This document shows positions 1 through 6,999 of a DNA stretch of 10,550 bases, piece by piece. Both the position numbers and the translations under genes were made by a program. The stretch's first letter is position 1, and every line of letters begins with the position of its first letter. The notes under the pieces are model-generated. The model ran no database searches and was not told where the DNA came from. It saw nothing but the letters and a program-made list of their open reading frames with translations. This stretch comes from Gulosibacter massiliensis (lineage in GTDB: Bacteria; Actinomycetota; Actinomycetes; Actinomycetales; Microbacteriaceae), in NCBI GenBank assembly GCA_943325745.2, contig CALPQP020000018.1, positions 1 to 10,550 on the forward strand. The letters are read 5' to 3'.

Positions 1-5
1 TCCAT

Positions 6-443
6 TTAGCCCACGCGCGCAAAACCCGCCTTCTCGTGAAGCCGAATCGACGGAACCGCATCGGGGGTGTTCGCGATCACGGCGATGACCTCGCGAACTC
101 CAGCGATTGCACCGAGTCGGAGTAGTTCTTCCAACAACGAGCGCCCGATTCCAGCGCCTCGCGCGTCGTCACGCAGGTACAGGGTGTTTTCCATTGTCGT
201 TTCGTATGCGCACTTTTCTCGCCACTTAGATAGGTAGCCGTACCCGACCAGACCGCCACCGATTTCCGCGACGATGAACGGCATTCCCAGCGCAGTGACC
301 GTGTCGATCTTGTGGGCCATGTCTTCTGGTGTCCACGAATCGAGGTCAAATGTGACATTCGAGGTCGAGACGTAGTGGTTGTAAATGTCTACGAGGGCGG
401 GCGCGTCCGCATCGACGGCCAGTCGAAAGAACACTCCAGTCAT
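6..443 (-). CDS. GNAT N-acetyltransferase, phosphinothricin acetyltransferase-like, C-terminally short
   Basis: The 145-residue product has the GNAT fold. An N-terminal segment with IYNHYV (about residues 21-26) is typical of the phosphinothricin/methionine-sulfoximine acetyltransferase (PAT/Pat-like) subgroup. The acetyl-CoA pyrophosphate loop is RGAGIG (about residues 95-100). A C-terminal HEKAGF block is also present. By family it should move an acetyl group from acetyl-CoA to the amine of a small molecule in the cytoplasm; the substrate cannot be told from sequence. The TAA stop follows GFARVG directly, whereas relatives usually run about 20-30 residues further, through a VG-x-K-x-G-x-W-x-D-type strand. 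It may therefore be truncated or frameshifted, although only 5 bases of downstream sequence are visible. The ATG lies 9 bp after the ung stop with no Shine-Dalgarno. A TAGACT box (450-455) sits 6 nt before it, suggesting a leaderless start as well as operon readthrough. Confidence 0.8.
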   Translation of the reverse strand: MTGVFFRLAVDADAPALVDIYNHYVSTSNVTFDLDSWTPEDMAHKIDTVTALGMPFIVAEIGGGLVGYGYLSKWREKCAYETTMENTLYLRDDARGAGIGRSLLEELLRLGAIAGVREVIAVIANTPDAVPSIRLHEKAGFARVG

Positions 444-449
444 GTCGAG

Positions 450-455
450 AGTCTA
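450..455 (-). promoter_or_regulatory. Candidate -10 box (TAGACT) for leaderless GNAT transcript
   Basis: On the minus strand TAGACT is followed by 6 nt and then the ATG of the acetyltransferase gene, so transcription would start at about the A of the ATG. The box includes the ung stop codon TAG. No convincing -35 element or Shine-Dalgarno is seen. It matches the actinobacterial TANNNT -10 pattern, but the call rests on spacing alone. Confidence 0.35.
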
Positions 456-1124
456 AACGCGCCAGTCGACCGCCACGCCTCCCTGGGCGACGAGGGATGC
501 GTTGATCCGCGAGAACGGACGCGAGCCAAAAAAACCTCGGTGCGCCGAGAGCGGAGAGGGGTGGGCGGACTCAATCGTGTCGACGTCGTTTAACAGCGGC
601 GCCGCCCACTGCGCCTCGCGACCCCACAAGACGGCGACGAGGGGCCCACCGCGTTCGGCGAGTGTGTGGAGGGCTGCACCCGTCACGTCCTTCCATGGCC
701 ATGATCGATGCGACCCGGCTTCCCCCGCGCGCACCGTCAACGACGCGTTGAGAAGCAACACGCCCTGGCCCACCCAACTCGACAGATCGCCGTGTTCCGC
801 GGGCTCTATTCCGAGGTCGTCACGCAGTTCGGCATAGATGTTCGAGAGACTTCGTGGCAGAGGGCGAACGTTTCGGCTCGTTGAAAACGCGAGTCCGACC
901 GCGTGCCCGGGGGTCGGGTAGGGGTCTTGGCCGAGGACGACGACTCGAACGGAGTCGAGCGGAACGCGAAAAGCGCGGAAGATGTCGGCGCGGTCCGATG
1001 CGTGGGTTATGCCGGCGGCGCGTTCAACTTCGAGTCGATTGACGATGTCGACGATTGCGTTGGACGCATGACCGAATGAAGGAAGCCAACTGGGGTGGAC
1101 ACCCGCGAGGAGGTCCGAGCTCAC
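453..1124 (-). CDS. ung: Uracil-DNA glycosylase, family 1
   Basis: The 223-residue enzyme removes uracil from DNA (from cytosine deamination or dUMP incorporation) as the first step of base excision repair. The family-1 motifs are complete. GQDPYP at residues 65-70 carries the catalytic Asp67, with Pro in place of the usual His of GQDPYH, as is common in actinobacterial Ung. TPGHAVGLAFS (71-81) follows. LLLNASLTV (123-131) contains the uracil-contacting Asn126. HPSPLS (188-193) has catalytic His188 and the DNA-intercalation loop. Length is normal for the family. The GTG start lies 3 bp after the lipoprotein stop and has no clear Shine-Dalgarno, so translation may depend on the upstream gene. 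A near match to the leaderless box (TACAAC, 6 nt before GTG) is also present. The acetyltransferase gene follows after 9 bp, consistent with cotranscription. Confidence 0.97.
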   Translation of the reverse strand: MSSDLLAGVHPSWLPSFGHASNAIVDIVNRLEVERAAGITHASDRADIFRAFRVPLDSVRVVVLGQDPYPTPGHAVGLAFSTSRNVRPLPRSLSNIYAELRDDLGIEPAEHGDLSSWVGQGVLLLNASLTVRAGEAGSHRSWPWKDVTGAALHTLAERGGPLVAVLWGREAQWAAPLLNDVDTIESAHPSPLSAHRGFFGSRPFSRINASLVAQGGVAVDWRV

Positions 1125-1127
1125 GGC

Positions 1128-1769
1128 CTAGTTGTAGTTCGCGCTGTGAACGGCGTTCGCGAGACGCATGATGGCAAGAAATGCCGCTTCACCGCCATCC
1201 GACGACAGCACCGAAATCCAGGAATCGCTCGCGATGACGTTGTAGTTCGCTGTGGTTTGACCCTCGCTGACGCCAAGAATTCCGAAGGTCACAGCGCCGC
1301 GTTCGTCCATCGCCTGCGCGAGTCCCTGAGCAGCGAGGTCAGCGATGACTTCCGAACGGCTTGTGGCGTCAAGCGGCACCGCCGACACAAGCACAGCAAC
1401 ACGGAGCAGGGTGAGATCTTCGTTGTCTGTTCCGAAGTAACACGAGATTCCACCGGCGCTCATTTCCGGCGTCGGTTCGGTAATGAGTTCGTTGCCGTAT
1501 TTTCCGCCAGGGCCGGCCAACAAGACGATGCCGTCGGCGGCAAAGGCATCGAGCTCTGTAGTGGGCAAAATGCCGGTGCAGTCGGCGGGCATCGAGAAGA
1601 ACTCGGTTTGGACGGGGGTTTCCGTCGGTTCAGCCGTTGGCTGCGACGTCTCGGTCGGATTCGGCCCTGCCGTCGGACCCTCACTAGGACTGCAACCTGT
1701 CAATGCGAGCATGACAATGGCCATGGTCGCAACCATTTTCGCAAAACCCAAATCTGAGTTCGACTGCAT
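1128..1769 (-). CDS. Putative secreted lipoprotein of unknown function
   Basis: The 213-residue protein begins with a signal peptide: a short polar segment with one Lys, a hydrophobic core (about residues 12-24), then the lipobox LTGC with the lipidated Cys at residue 26. This predicts export and anchoring to the outer face of the cytoplasmic membrane. Residues 27-55 are a Pro/Thr/Glu/Ser-rich flexible linker. The remaining ~155 residues form a probable globular domain with two cysteines (CTGI near residue 64 and ISCYFG near 109) that could form a disulfide, in the style of actinobacterial DUF3558-like lipoproteins. I do not recognise a specific family, so no function is assigned. It lies 72 bp after pckG and 3 bp before ung. 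The ATG at 1769 has no Shine-Dalgarno but has a TATATT box 7 nt upstream. A second in-frame Met is residue 12, but the longer form gives the better signal peptide. Confidence 0.8.
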   Translation of the reverse strand: MQSNSDLGFAKMVATMAIVMLALTGCSPSEGPTAGPNPTETSQPTAEPTETPVQTEFFSMPADCTGILPTTELDAFAADGIVLLAGPGGKYGNELITEPTPEMSAGGISCYFGTDNEDLTLLRVAVLVSAVPLDATSRSEVIADLAAQGLAQAMDERGAVTFGILGVSEGQTTANYNVIASDSWISVLSSDGGEAAFLAIMRLANAVHSANYN

Positions 1770-1776
1770 AGTTCCG

Positions 1777-1782
1777 AATATA
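1777..1782 (-). promoter_or_regulatory. Candidate -10 box (TATATT) for lipoprotein-ung transcript
   Basis: Read on the minus strand, TATATT is followed by 7 nt and the ATG of the lipoprotein gene, placing the transcription start at or next to the start codon. It is the best -10 match in the 72-bp pckG-lipoprotein gap (1770-1841). I found no good -35 element at 16-18 nt. The rest of the gap holds only a 4-bp inverted repeat (1795-1808) without a T tract, so no intrinsic terminator for pckG is visible. Confidence 0.4.
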
Positions 1783-1841
1783 CTCGCACAACGCTCACTT
1801 ACCGGTGAAGGTTCTATGACGATTTGATTACGATAAAACTG

Positions 1842-3683
1842 TCATCGACACAGGGTGATTGTCTCGGTATTCTCCGCCCAGATCGCTACCGGGACGGTGT
1901 CACCGGCACGAGTTAGCAGGGATTGAGCGTCTCGGGCGTCTCGTTCGATTTCGGTGAAGTTGATCGACACGATTTCGGTGGCGTCGGTGAGGGTTGTGTC
2001 GAGTCCGCGCAGATCGAGATCGGCGAGTTTTGGAAGCGTGCCGACGGGGCTGTCGACGCCTCCAATGTCACCGCGCAAGCGATCCATCATCCACTTGACG
2101 ACACGAATGTTGTCGCCAAAACCTGGCCACAGGAATCGCCCACTCTCATCGCGTCGGAACCAGTTCACGTGGAAGATTCGGGGAAAGCGCCCGGAAACAC
2201 GGAGGCGCTCGCCGATGGACAACCAGTGGGCCCAGTGGTCACCGACGTTGTACCCGGTGAAGGGTGCCATCGCGAACGGGTCACGGCGAAGTTCGCCAAG
2301 GGTTCCCTCGGCCGCGGCGGTGCGCTCCGACGCCATCGTTGCACCGAGGTAAACACCGTGAGACCACGAGCGGGCTTCGGTGACGAGGGGCATGGTGTCG
2401 GATCGCCGACCACCAAAGACAATCGCGTCAACGACAACTCCGCGCGGATCCGCCCAGTCGCTCGCGGTGGTGGGGCACTGGTCAATTGCGACGGTGAACC
2501 GCGAGTTGGGGTGTGCCGCGGGCGTTCCCGATTCCGGCGTCCAATCCTGGCCGGTCCAATCGGTGAGATGTGCTGGCTTTTCTTTCGTGAGTCCCTCCCA
2601 CCAGACGTCACCATCATCAGTCACTGCAACGTTGGTAAAGATGGTGTTACCCCAGAGCGTTTGAATGGCCACGGGGTTGGTCTCGTCGCTCGTTCCCGGT
2701 GCGACTCCGAAGAACCCGGCCTCAGGGTTGATGGCGCGCAACAAACCGTTCTCATCGATCCACATCCAGACGATGTCGTCCCCGAGAGTTTCGACCCGCC
2801 ATCCCGGAAGAGTCGGTTGCATCATCGCAAAGTTGGTTTTTCCACACGCGCTGGGGAACGCTGCTGCGATATGCGCGACCTGACCCTCCGGTGACGTGAC
2901 TCGGACGAGCATCATGTGCTCGGCAAGCCAACCTTCGTCGCGGGCCATCGCCGACGCGATGCGCAAAGCGAAGGACTTCTTTCCCAACAACGCATTTCCG
3001 CCGTAGGCCGAACCGAACGACCAGATTTCGCGGGTCTCCGGGAAGTGGCTGATGTATTTGGTCGAGTTGCACGGCCACGCGACGTCGACCTGACCATTAT
3101 CGAGAGGCGCGCCGACCGAGTGAACCGCCCTCACCCAATCGCCACCGCTTTCGATGACGTCGAGTGCGATGCGACCCATTCGAGTCATCGTTCCCATCGA
3201 GACAACGACATAGGGCGAGTCCGTGATCTCGACCCCGACGCGGGTAACGGGCGAGTTGGTCGGCCCCATGAGGAACGGAATGACATACATCGTTCGGCCG
3301 CGCATCGATTCGCTAAAGAGTCCGGACAGCGTCGATCGCATGTCATCGGGATCGTGCCAATTGTTGGTCGGACCGGCATCACGCTCGGACTCGGAACAGA
3401 TAAACGTTCGTCCCTCAACGCGGGCGACATCGTCGGGGTTGCTCCTCGCGAGGAACGAATTTGGGCGAAGTTCGCCATCAAGCGGGATGAGGGTCTCGGA
3501 TGCGACCATCTCGGCGATGAGTGCCTGGCGCTCGCCGAGCGAACCGTCACACCACTGAATCTTCGCCGGGTTAGTCAGGCGAGCGATTTCGGACACCCAA
3601 CTGCGAAGATCGTCCCGCGTCGTCGGCAACGCGCGCACAGATTCAGTAGCGGGGGACTCGGTGCGGGTCGACATTGAGGGCAT
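1842..3683 (-). CDS. pckG: Phosphoenolpyruvate carboxykinase (GTP)
   Basis: The 613-residue protein is full length for GTP-dependent PEPCK (about 600-620). It interconverts oxaloacetate + GTP with PEP + GDP + CO2, the entry step of gluconeogenesis from TCA-cycle acids, in the cytoplasm. The kinase-1 P-loop FPSACGKTN (276-284) carries the reactive active-site Cys280. The kinase-2/metal-binding GDD is at 301-303. [13 protein letters not shown] (319-331), the FGGRR loop (423-427) and the guanine-pocket region around [19 protein letters not shown] (507-525) are all present. The YVIPFLMGP segment (133-141) and [15 protein letters not shown] (227-241) are typical. The first ATG is chosen because an AGGAG lies 12 nt upstream. 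The second ATG (3 codons in) is possible, but no ribosome site is nearer to it. It is divergent from an ScfR-type regulator across 99 bp, suggesting control by carbon source. I see nothing broken. Confidence 0.98.
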   Translation of the reverse strand: MPSMSTRTESPATESVRALPTTRDDLRSWVSEIARLTNPAKIQWCDGSLGERQALIAEMVASETLIPLDGELRPNSFLARSNPDDVARVEGRTFICSESERDAGPTNNWHDPDDMRSTLSGLFSESMRGRTMYVIPFLMGPTNSPVTRVGVEITDSPYVVVSMGTMTRMGRIALDVIESGGDWVRAVHSVGAPLDNGQVDVAWPCNSTKYISHFPETREIWSFGSAYGGNALLGKKSFALRIASAMARDEGWLAEHMMLVRVTSPEGQVAHIAAAFPSACGKTNFAMMQPTLPGWRVETLGDDIVWMWIDENGLLRAINPEAGFFGVAPGTSDETNPVAIQTLWGNTIFTNVAVTDDGDVWWEGLTKEKPAHLTDWTGQDWTPESGTPAAHPNSRFTVAIDQCPTTASDWADPRGVVVDAIVFGGRRSDTMPLVTEARSWSHGVYLGATMASERTAAAEGTLGELRRDPFAMAPFTGYNVGDHWAHWLSIGERLRVSGRFPRIFHVNWFRRDESGRFLWPGFGDNIRVVKWMMDRLRGDIGGVDSPVGTLPKLADLDLRGLDTTLTDATEIVSINFTEIERDARDAQSLLTRAGDTVPVAIWAENTETITLCR

Positions 3684-3782
3684 GTTTACAGAATTCTCCT
3701 AAAAATGCCAACACGCCGAGAATTTGTGACGAAAGAAATTGCTTTATTACGTTTTATGAAACTTTTTGCGTATTCTGGCACG
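3684..3782. promoter_or_regulatory. AT-rich divergent promoter region between pckG and the ScfR-type regulator
   Basis: By hand count this 99-bp gap is about 36% G+C, far below the flanking genes. On the minus strand it holds an AGGAG ribosome site (3696-3700) for pckG. On the plus strand it ends in a TATTCT box 6 nt before the regulator ATG. Between them are clustered A/T tracts with imperfect symmetry: TACG at 3748-3751 matched by CGTA at 3769-3772, and GTTT(TATG)AAAC at 3751-3762. The region 3764-3772 reads TTTTGCGTA, loosely like the TTTGC core reported for RamB-type sites. These overlap the likely regulator promoter, so autoregulation and joint control of pckG are plausible, but the operator itself is only inferred. 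Confidence 0.5.
3771..3776 (+). promoter_or_regulatory. Candidate -10 box (TATTCT) for leaderless regulator transcript
   Basis: TATTCT is followed by 6 nt and then the ATG at 3783, so the transcript would start at the start codon. No Shine-Dalgarno precedes this ATG. The box supports choosing 3783 rather than the upstream ATG at 3705 as the regulator start. Confidence 0.45.
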
Positions 3783-5213
3783 ATGAACATGTCCCCAACC
3801 CTGGGCCGGCGAATCCGGCACTTCCGCCAGCGCGCGAATCTGACGCTCGATGCCCTGAGTGACAAGGTGGGTTTGTCCGGAAGTCAACTCTCGATTATCG
3901 AGAACGGCAAGCGTGAGCCCAAGATTGGGCTCGTCACCGCGGTCGCCGCAGCCCTCGGGGTCAGTGTTGCGACACTCCTCGAGACCGTGGCGCCTGACGA
4001 GCGCAGCGCAAAAGAGCTCGAGCTCGACGAACTGCAACACTCGGCGCTCGCTACTCGATTGGGAATTCCGTCGACTCGTGTCGGTAAGACCATGACCGAC
4101 GAGACGCTCGACGCGCTTCTGGGTTTGCACCGCGAGATTGTGCGACGCGAGACGACCGCGATCGCGACCCCGGAGGAAGCGCGCCGTGCAAACACCGAAC
4201 TGCGGCGTGCGATGCGCGACATCAACAATTACCGCCCGGACCTCGAGGCGATTGGCCAAGATCTGTCAGACCAGGTTGGTCACACCACGGGCGCTCTCAC
4301 TCACCGCGAGATGAGCCAAATGGCGGAGCGCCACGGGCTTGACATCATTTACGTGGATGACCTACCAGAATCCGCGCGCAGCATCACCGATTGGGCGAAC
4401 GGCCACGTCTACCTACCGCCCGCGTCGATCCCCGGTGGACACGGTCTTCGATCGATGGCGATCCAGTCGATTGCCCACCGAATCCTTGGGCATGACATCC
4501 CCTCGAGTTATTCGGAGTTTCTGAAGCAACGCCTCGAAATCAACTATGTGGCCGCCGCCGCCATCATGCCGGGTCGTCAAGCAGTCGAATTCCTGTCCAA
4601 AGCGAAGTCCGAGCGCAACATTGCCGTCGAAGATTTCCGCGACGCGTTCGGGGTGACGCACGAATTCGCGTCGATGAGATTTACCAACCTCGCGACCAGC
4701 CATCTCGACATTCCGGTCCACTTTCTGCGCGTCGGCGATGACGGCGCGGTGCACAAGGCATACGAAAACGATGGACTCCCGATTCCAACCGACGTGACGG
4801 GCGCTGTCGAGGGGCAGCGGCTCTGTCGGCAGTGGAGCGCTCGGGTCGCCCTTGCACGAGTTAATCGCACCACCGAATACCACCAGTACAGCGACACTCC
4901 CGATGGCACGTTTTGGGAATCCTCTCAAACGGGCTCGGGAGTCGACGGCAGTTTCTCGATCACAGTCGGAGTTCCCTTCGCCGACTCGAAGTGGTTCCGC
5001 GGACGCGACACCGCCTATCGCAAGGTCTCGACCTGCCCCGACCCGACCTGCTGCGTGTTGCCGTCGGACGACCTCACCGCGAAATGGTCGGGGAACACGT
5101 GGACGAGCGCGGCGATGCACTCGCAGGTGCTCACGCCACTTCACCGAGGAAGCTTCCCGGGGGTGGACGATCGGGCGGTGTTTGAATTCCTCGAGCGGCA
5201 CTCTGCGCAGTAG
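3783..5213 (+). CDS. XRE-family transcriptional regulator, ScfR type (RamB/PrpR-like)
   Basis: The 476-residue protein (from ATG 3783) has the ScfR architecture. It begins with an XRE helix-turn-helix (about residues 6-63, LTLDALSDKVGLSGSQLSII at 20-39), followed by a helical linker. A degenerate M78/DUF955-like middle domain spans about 170-300, where AHRILGH (231-237) stands in for the HExxH zinc motif, so peptidase activity is unlikely. The C-terminal DUF2083-type domain (about 320-476) has four cysteines, Cys348 and the CPDPTCC cluster (Cys418, 423, 424). Related M. tuberculosis PrpR is reported to bind acyl-CoA and an Fe-S cluster in this region; Fe-S binding here is inferred. RamB and PrpR control acetate, glyoxylate or methylcitrate genes, so this protein probably adjusts carbon flux, with divergent pckG the nearest target. 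An in-frame ATG at 3705 would add 26 residues encoded by AT-rich promoter-like DNA and is rejected. Confidence 0.9.
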   Translation: MNMSPTLGRRIRHFRQRANLTLDALSDKVGLSGSQLSIIENGKREPKIGLVTAVAAALGVSVATLLETVAPDERSAKELELDELQHSALATRLGIPSTRVGKTMTDETLDALLGLHREIVRRETTAIATPEEARRANTELRRAMRDINNYRPDLEAIGQDLSDQVGHTTGALTHREMSQMAERHGLDIIYVDDLPESARSITDWANGHVYLPPASIPGGHGLRSMAIQSIAHRILGHDIPSSYSEFLKQRLEINYVAAAAIMPGRQAVEFLSKAKSERNIAVEDFRDAFGVTHEFASMRFTNLATSHLDIPVHFLRVGDDGAVHKAYENDGLPIPTDVTGAVEGQRLCRQWSARVALARVNRTTEYHQYSDTPDGTFWESSQTGSGVDGSFSITVGVPFADSKWFRGRDTAYRKVSTCPDPTCCVLPSDDLTAKWSGNTWTSAAMHSQVLTPLHRGSFPGVDDRAVFEFLERHSAQ

Positions 5214-5229
5214 TACGCTGGTCGAACAA

Positions 5230-5302
5230 GCCCCTTTAGCTCAGTGGATAGAGCGTCTACCTCCGGCGTAGAAGGTCGCAGGTTCGAATCCTGTAGGGGG
5301 TA
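5230..5302 (+). tRNA. tRNA-Arg (anticodon CCG)
   Basis: A 73-nt cloverleaf folds by eye. The acceptor strands are 5230-5236 and 5295-5301 (G1-U72 and U6-G67 wobbles), with discriminator A73. The D arm is GCTC/GAGC with the GG pair and A20, an arginine identity base. The anticodon stem is TCTAC/GTAGA around loop CTCCGGC, giving anticodon CCG (5263-5265), which reads CGG. The five-base variable loop is followed by T stem GCAGG/CCTGT with TTCGAAT loop. CCA is not encoded. It starts 16 bp after the regulator stop and ends 38 bp before argS. A TANNNT box (TACGCT, 5214-5219) could start a transcript 4 nt before the tRNA, but no -35 is evident. No T-tract terminator follows, so readthrough into argS is possible. 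The trailer CCCCT (5303-5307) can pair with the acceptor 3' strand AGGGG, which may affect processing. Confidence 0.97.
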
Positions 5303-5328
5303 CCCCTCAACTCACCTGATGAGCGACT

Positions 5329-5334
5329 TAAGAT
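5329..5334 (+). promoter_or_regulatory. Candidate -10 box (TAAGAT) for leaderless argS transcript
   Basis: TAAGAT is followed by 6 nt (GGACGT) and the argS ATG at 5341, the leaderless layout. No Shine-Dalgarno or clear -35 element is seen in the 38-bp tRNA-argS gap. This would start the argS-sufS-sufU operon independently of tRNA readthrough. Confidence 0.45.
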
Positions 5335-5340
5335 GGACGT

Positions 5341-6999
5341 ATGAATCCCAACGCGTTGAGCACCGCTATTGCCGAAGCGACGCGCACGGTAATCGGCGCT
5401 CGCGATAAGGCGGTCGCAGCGGAAATCACCGACACAATGGTGGCGCTCGAGCGCCCCAAGAATCGCGATCACGGTGATTGGGCGACGTCGATTGCGATGA
5501 AGGTAGCCACGCGCGTTGATATGAATCCACGTGATGTCGCTGCCGAACTTCACGCGGCGCTCTCGGCGATTGCGGGTATCAAGTCGGTTGATATCGCGGG
5601 ACCGGGATTCCTCAACATCACGTTGGATGCTGCGGCAGCGGGCGAAATCGCCCGGACCATCGTGACGATGGGCGCAGCCTTTGGCCACAATGACACCCTC
5701 GGCGGACAGTCCATCAACCTCGAATTCGTGTCAGCGAACCCGACCGGGCCGCTGCACATCGGTCACACCCGTTGGGCCGGTCTCGGCGATTCGATTGGTC
5801 GCGTTCTGAGGGCATCCGGCGCAACGGTCGCCAGCGAGTTTTACATTAATGACGCCGGCGCACAGATGGACGTCTTCGGCGAATCCGTCCTGGCGGCCGC
5901 ACTCGGCGAACCGGCCCCCGAGAACGGCTATCCGGGCGAATATGTCCAGGAACTTGGTAAAACCGCGCTGGCTCGTCGTCCGGACCTCGCCGATCTGCCC
6001 CGCGCCGAGGCCATGGCCATCGCGCGCGACATCGGGTATGAAGTGCAACTTCAGGAAAACAAAGATTCACTCACGCGATTCAACGTCGAGTTCGATGTGT
6101 GGTTCAGCGAACGCGACCTGCACGCGGGTGGGGACGAATCGCTCGTCGAAAAGGCGATCGAAAGACTTCGAGCCCAAGGACACGTCTACGACGACGACGA
6201 CGCGGTGTGGGTTCGAACCACGGACTTCGGTGACGACAAAGACCGTGTGATTCGCCGAGGCAACGGAGTCCATACATATTTCGCGGCCGATGCCGCGTAT
6301 TACCTTTCCAAGGGCGACCGCGGCTACCAGCACAAGATCTACCTACTGGGCGCCGACCATCACGGGTATGTTCACCGCCTCAAGGCGCTCGCGGGCGCGG
6401 CGGGCGATGACCCGAATAAAGACATCGAAATCCTGATCGGTCAACTCGTGAGCATCAATGGCGCCAAGTTGTCCAAGCGTGCCGGCAACGTTATTGAACT
6501 CAACGACCTGCGTGAGTGGCTAGGGACCGACGCGCTGCGGTATTCGCTCGCGCGGTACCCCGCCGATTCGCCGTTGTCGCTTGACCCGGAACTCCTGACC
6601 AAGAAGTCGAACGATAACCCCGTGTTCTATGTGCAGTACGCGCACGCTCGAACCTGCGCCGTCGCACGGAACGCGGTCACCGCTGGTGTCGACCGATCGG
6701 TTTTCCGCGCTGAACTGCTCGACCACCAGACCGAGGCCGACCTCGCGAACGCGCTTGCCGATTTCCCTCGAGTTGTTGCGCAGTCGGCGACCCTTCGCGA
6801 ACCACACCGCGTCGCCCGGTACCTCGAGGAACTCGCGGCCTGCTATCACCGCTGGTACGACAATTGCCGTGTGACGCCGCTCGGTGACGACGAGGTCGAC
6901 GACGCGCACCGCACGAGACTGTGGCTCAACGATTCCGCCGGCCAGGTTTTGCGAAACGGTCTCGACCTGCTGGGTGTCAGCGCACCGGAGCGCATGTGA
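5341..6999 (+). CDS. argS: Arginyl-tRNA synthetase
   Basis: The 552-residue class Ia synthetase attaches arginine to tRNA-Arg with ATP in the cytoplasm. Domains in order are: an N-terminal Add1 domain (about 1-110) that contacts the tRNA D-loop; the Rossmann catalytic core with FVSANPTGPLHIGHT (129-143, HIGH at 139-142); the region FYINDAGAQ (168-176); and a KMSKS-equivalent KLSKR at 376-380, in line with the divergent KMSKS of many ArgRS. The C-terminal helical anticodon-binding domain includes NPVFYVQYAHAR (426-437). Length is normal. The ATG start matches the family and has a TAAGAT box 6 nt upstream but no ribosome site. The gene follows its probable substrate tRNA-Arg(CCG) by 38 bp. Its stop TGA overlaps the GTG of sufS in ATGTGA, indicating coupled translation. 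It appears intact. Confidence 0.98.
   Translation: MNPNALSTAIAEATRTVIGARDKAVAAEITDTMVALERPKNRDHGDWATSIAMKVATRVDMNPRDVAAELHAALSAIAGIKSVDIAGPGFLNITLDAAAAGEIARTIVTMGAAFGHNDTLGGQSINLEFVSANPTGPLHIGHTRWAGLGDSIGRVLRASGATVASEFYINDAGAQMDVFGESVLAAALGEPAPENGYPGEYVQELGKTALARRPDLADLPRAEAMAIARDIGYEVQLQENKDSLTRFNVEFDVWFSERDLHAGGDESLVEKAIERLRAQGHVYDDDDAVWVRTTDFGDDKDRVIRRGNGVHTYFAADAAYYLSKGDRGYQHKIYLLGADHHGYVHRLKALAGAAGDDPNKDIEILIGQLVSINGAKLSKRAGNVIELNDLREWLGTDALRYSLARYPADSPLSLDPELLTKKSNDNPVFYVQYAHARTCAVARNAVTAGVDRSVFRAELLDHQTEADLANALADFPRVVAQSATLREPHRVARYLEELAACYHRWYDNCRVTPLGDDEVDDAHRTRLWLNDSAGQVLRNGLDLLGVSAPERM

Noticed and set aside
1736..1746. TTTTCGCAAAA palindrome-like sequence resembling a RamB-type site
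   Set aside because: It lies inside the signal-peptide coding region of the lipoprotein, has an extra base relative to the TTTGCAAA core, and stands alone.
1795..1808. Inverted repeat TCAC/GTGA between pckG and the lipoprotein gene
   Set aside because: It has only 4 bp with a 6-nt loop and no T tract, which is within chance expectation.
1923..2894. 323-codon plus-strand ORF opposite pckG
   Set aside because: The product is low-complexity shadow sequence rich in Arg, Gly and Val with no motif. pckG on the other strand is complete and highly conserved.
3705..3782. Longer N-terminus for the regulator from ATG 3705
   Set aside because: The extra 26 residues come from AT-rich promoter-like DNA, lie outside the XRE domain, and would leave only 21 bp to pckG. 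ATG 3783 has a TATTCT box 6 nt upstream and a family-like start.
5295..5307. AGGGG-GTA-CCCCT hairpin as a terminator after the tRNA
   Set aside because: The stem includes the tRNA acceptor strand itself and no T tract follows, so it is not an intrinsic terminator.
6921..6995. Longer N-terminus for sufS from ATG 6921
   Set aside because: It would overlap argS by about 80 bp in a different frame. The encoded residues are Arg-rich shadow sequence, and GTG 6996 has a good ribosome site.
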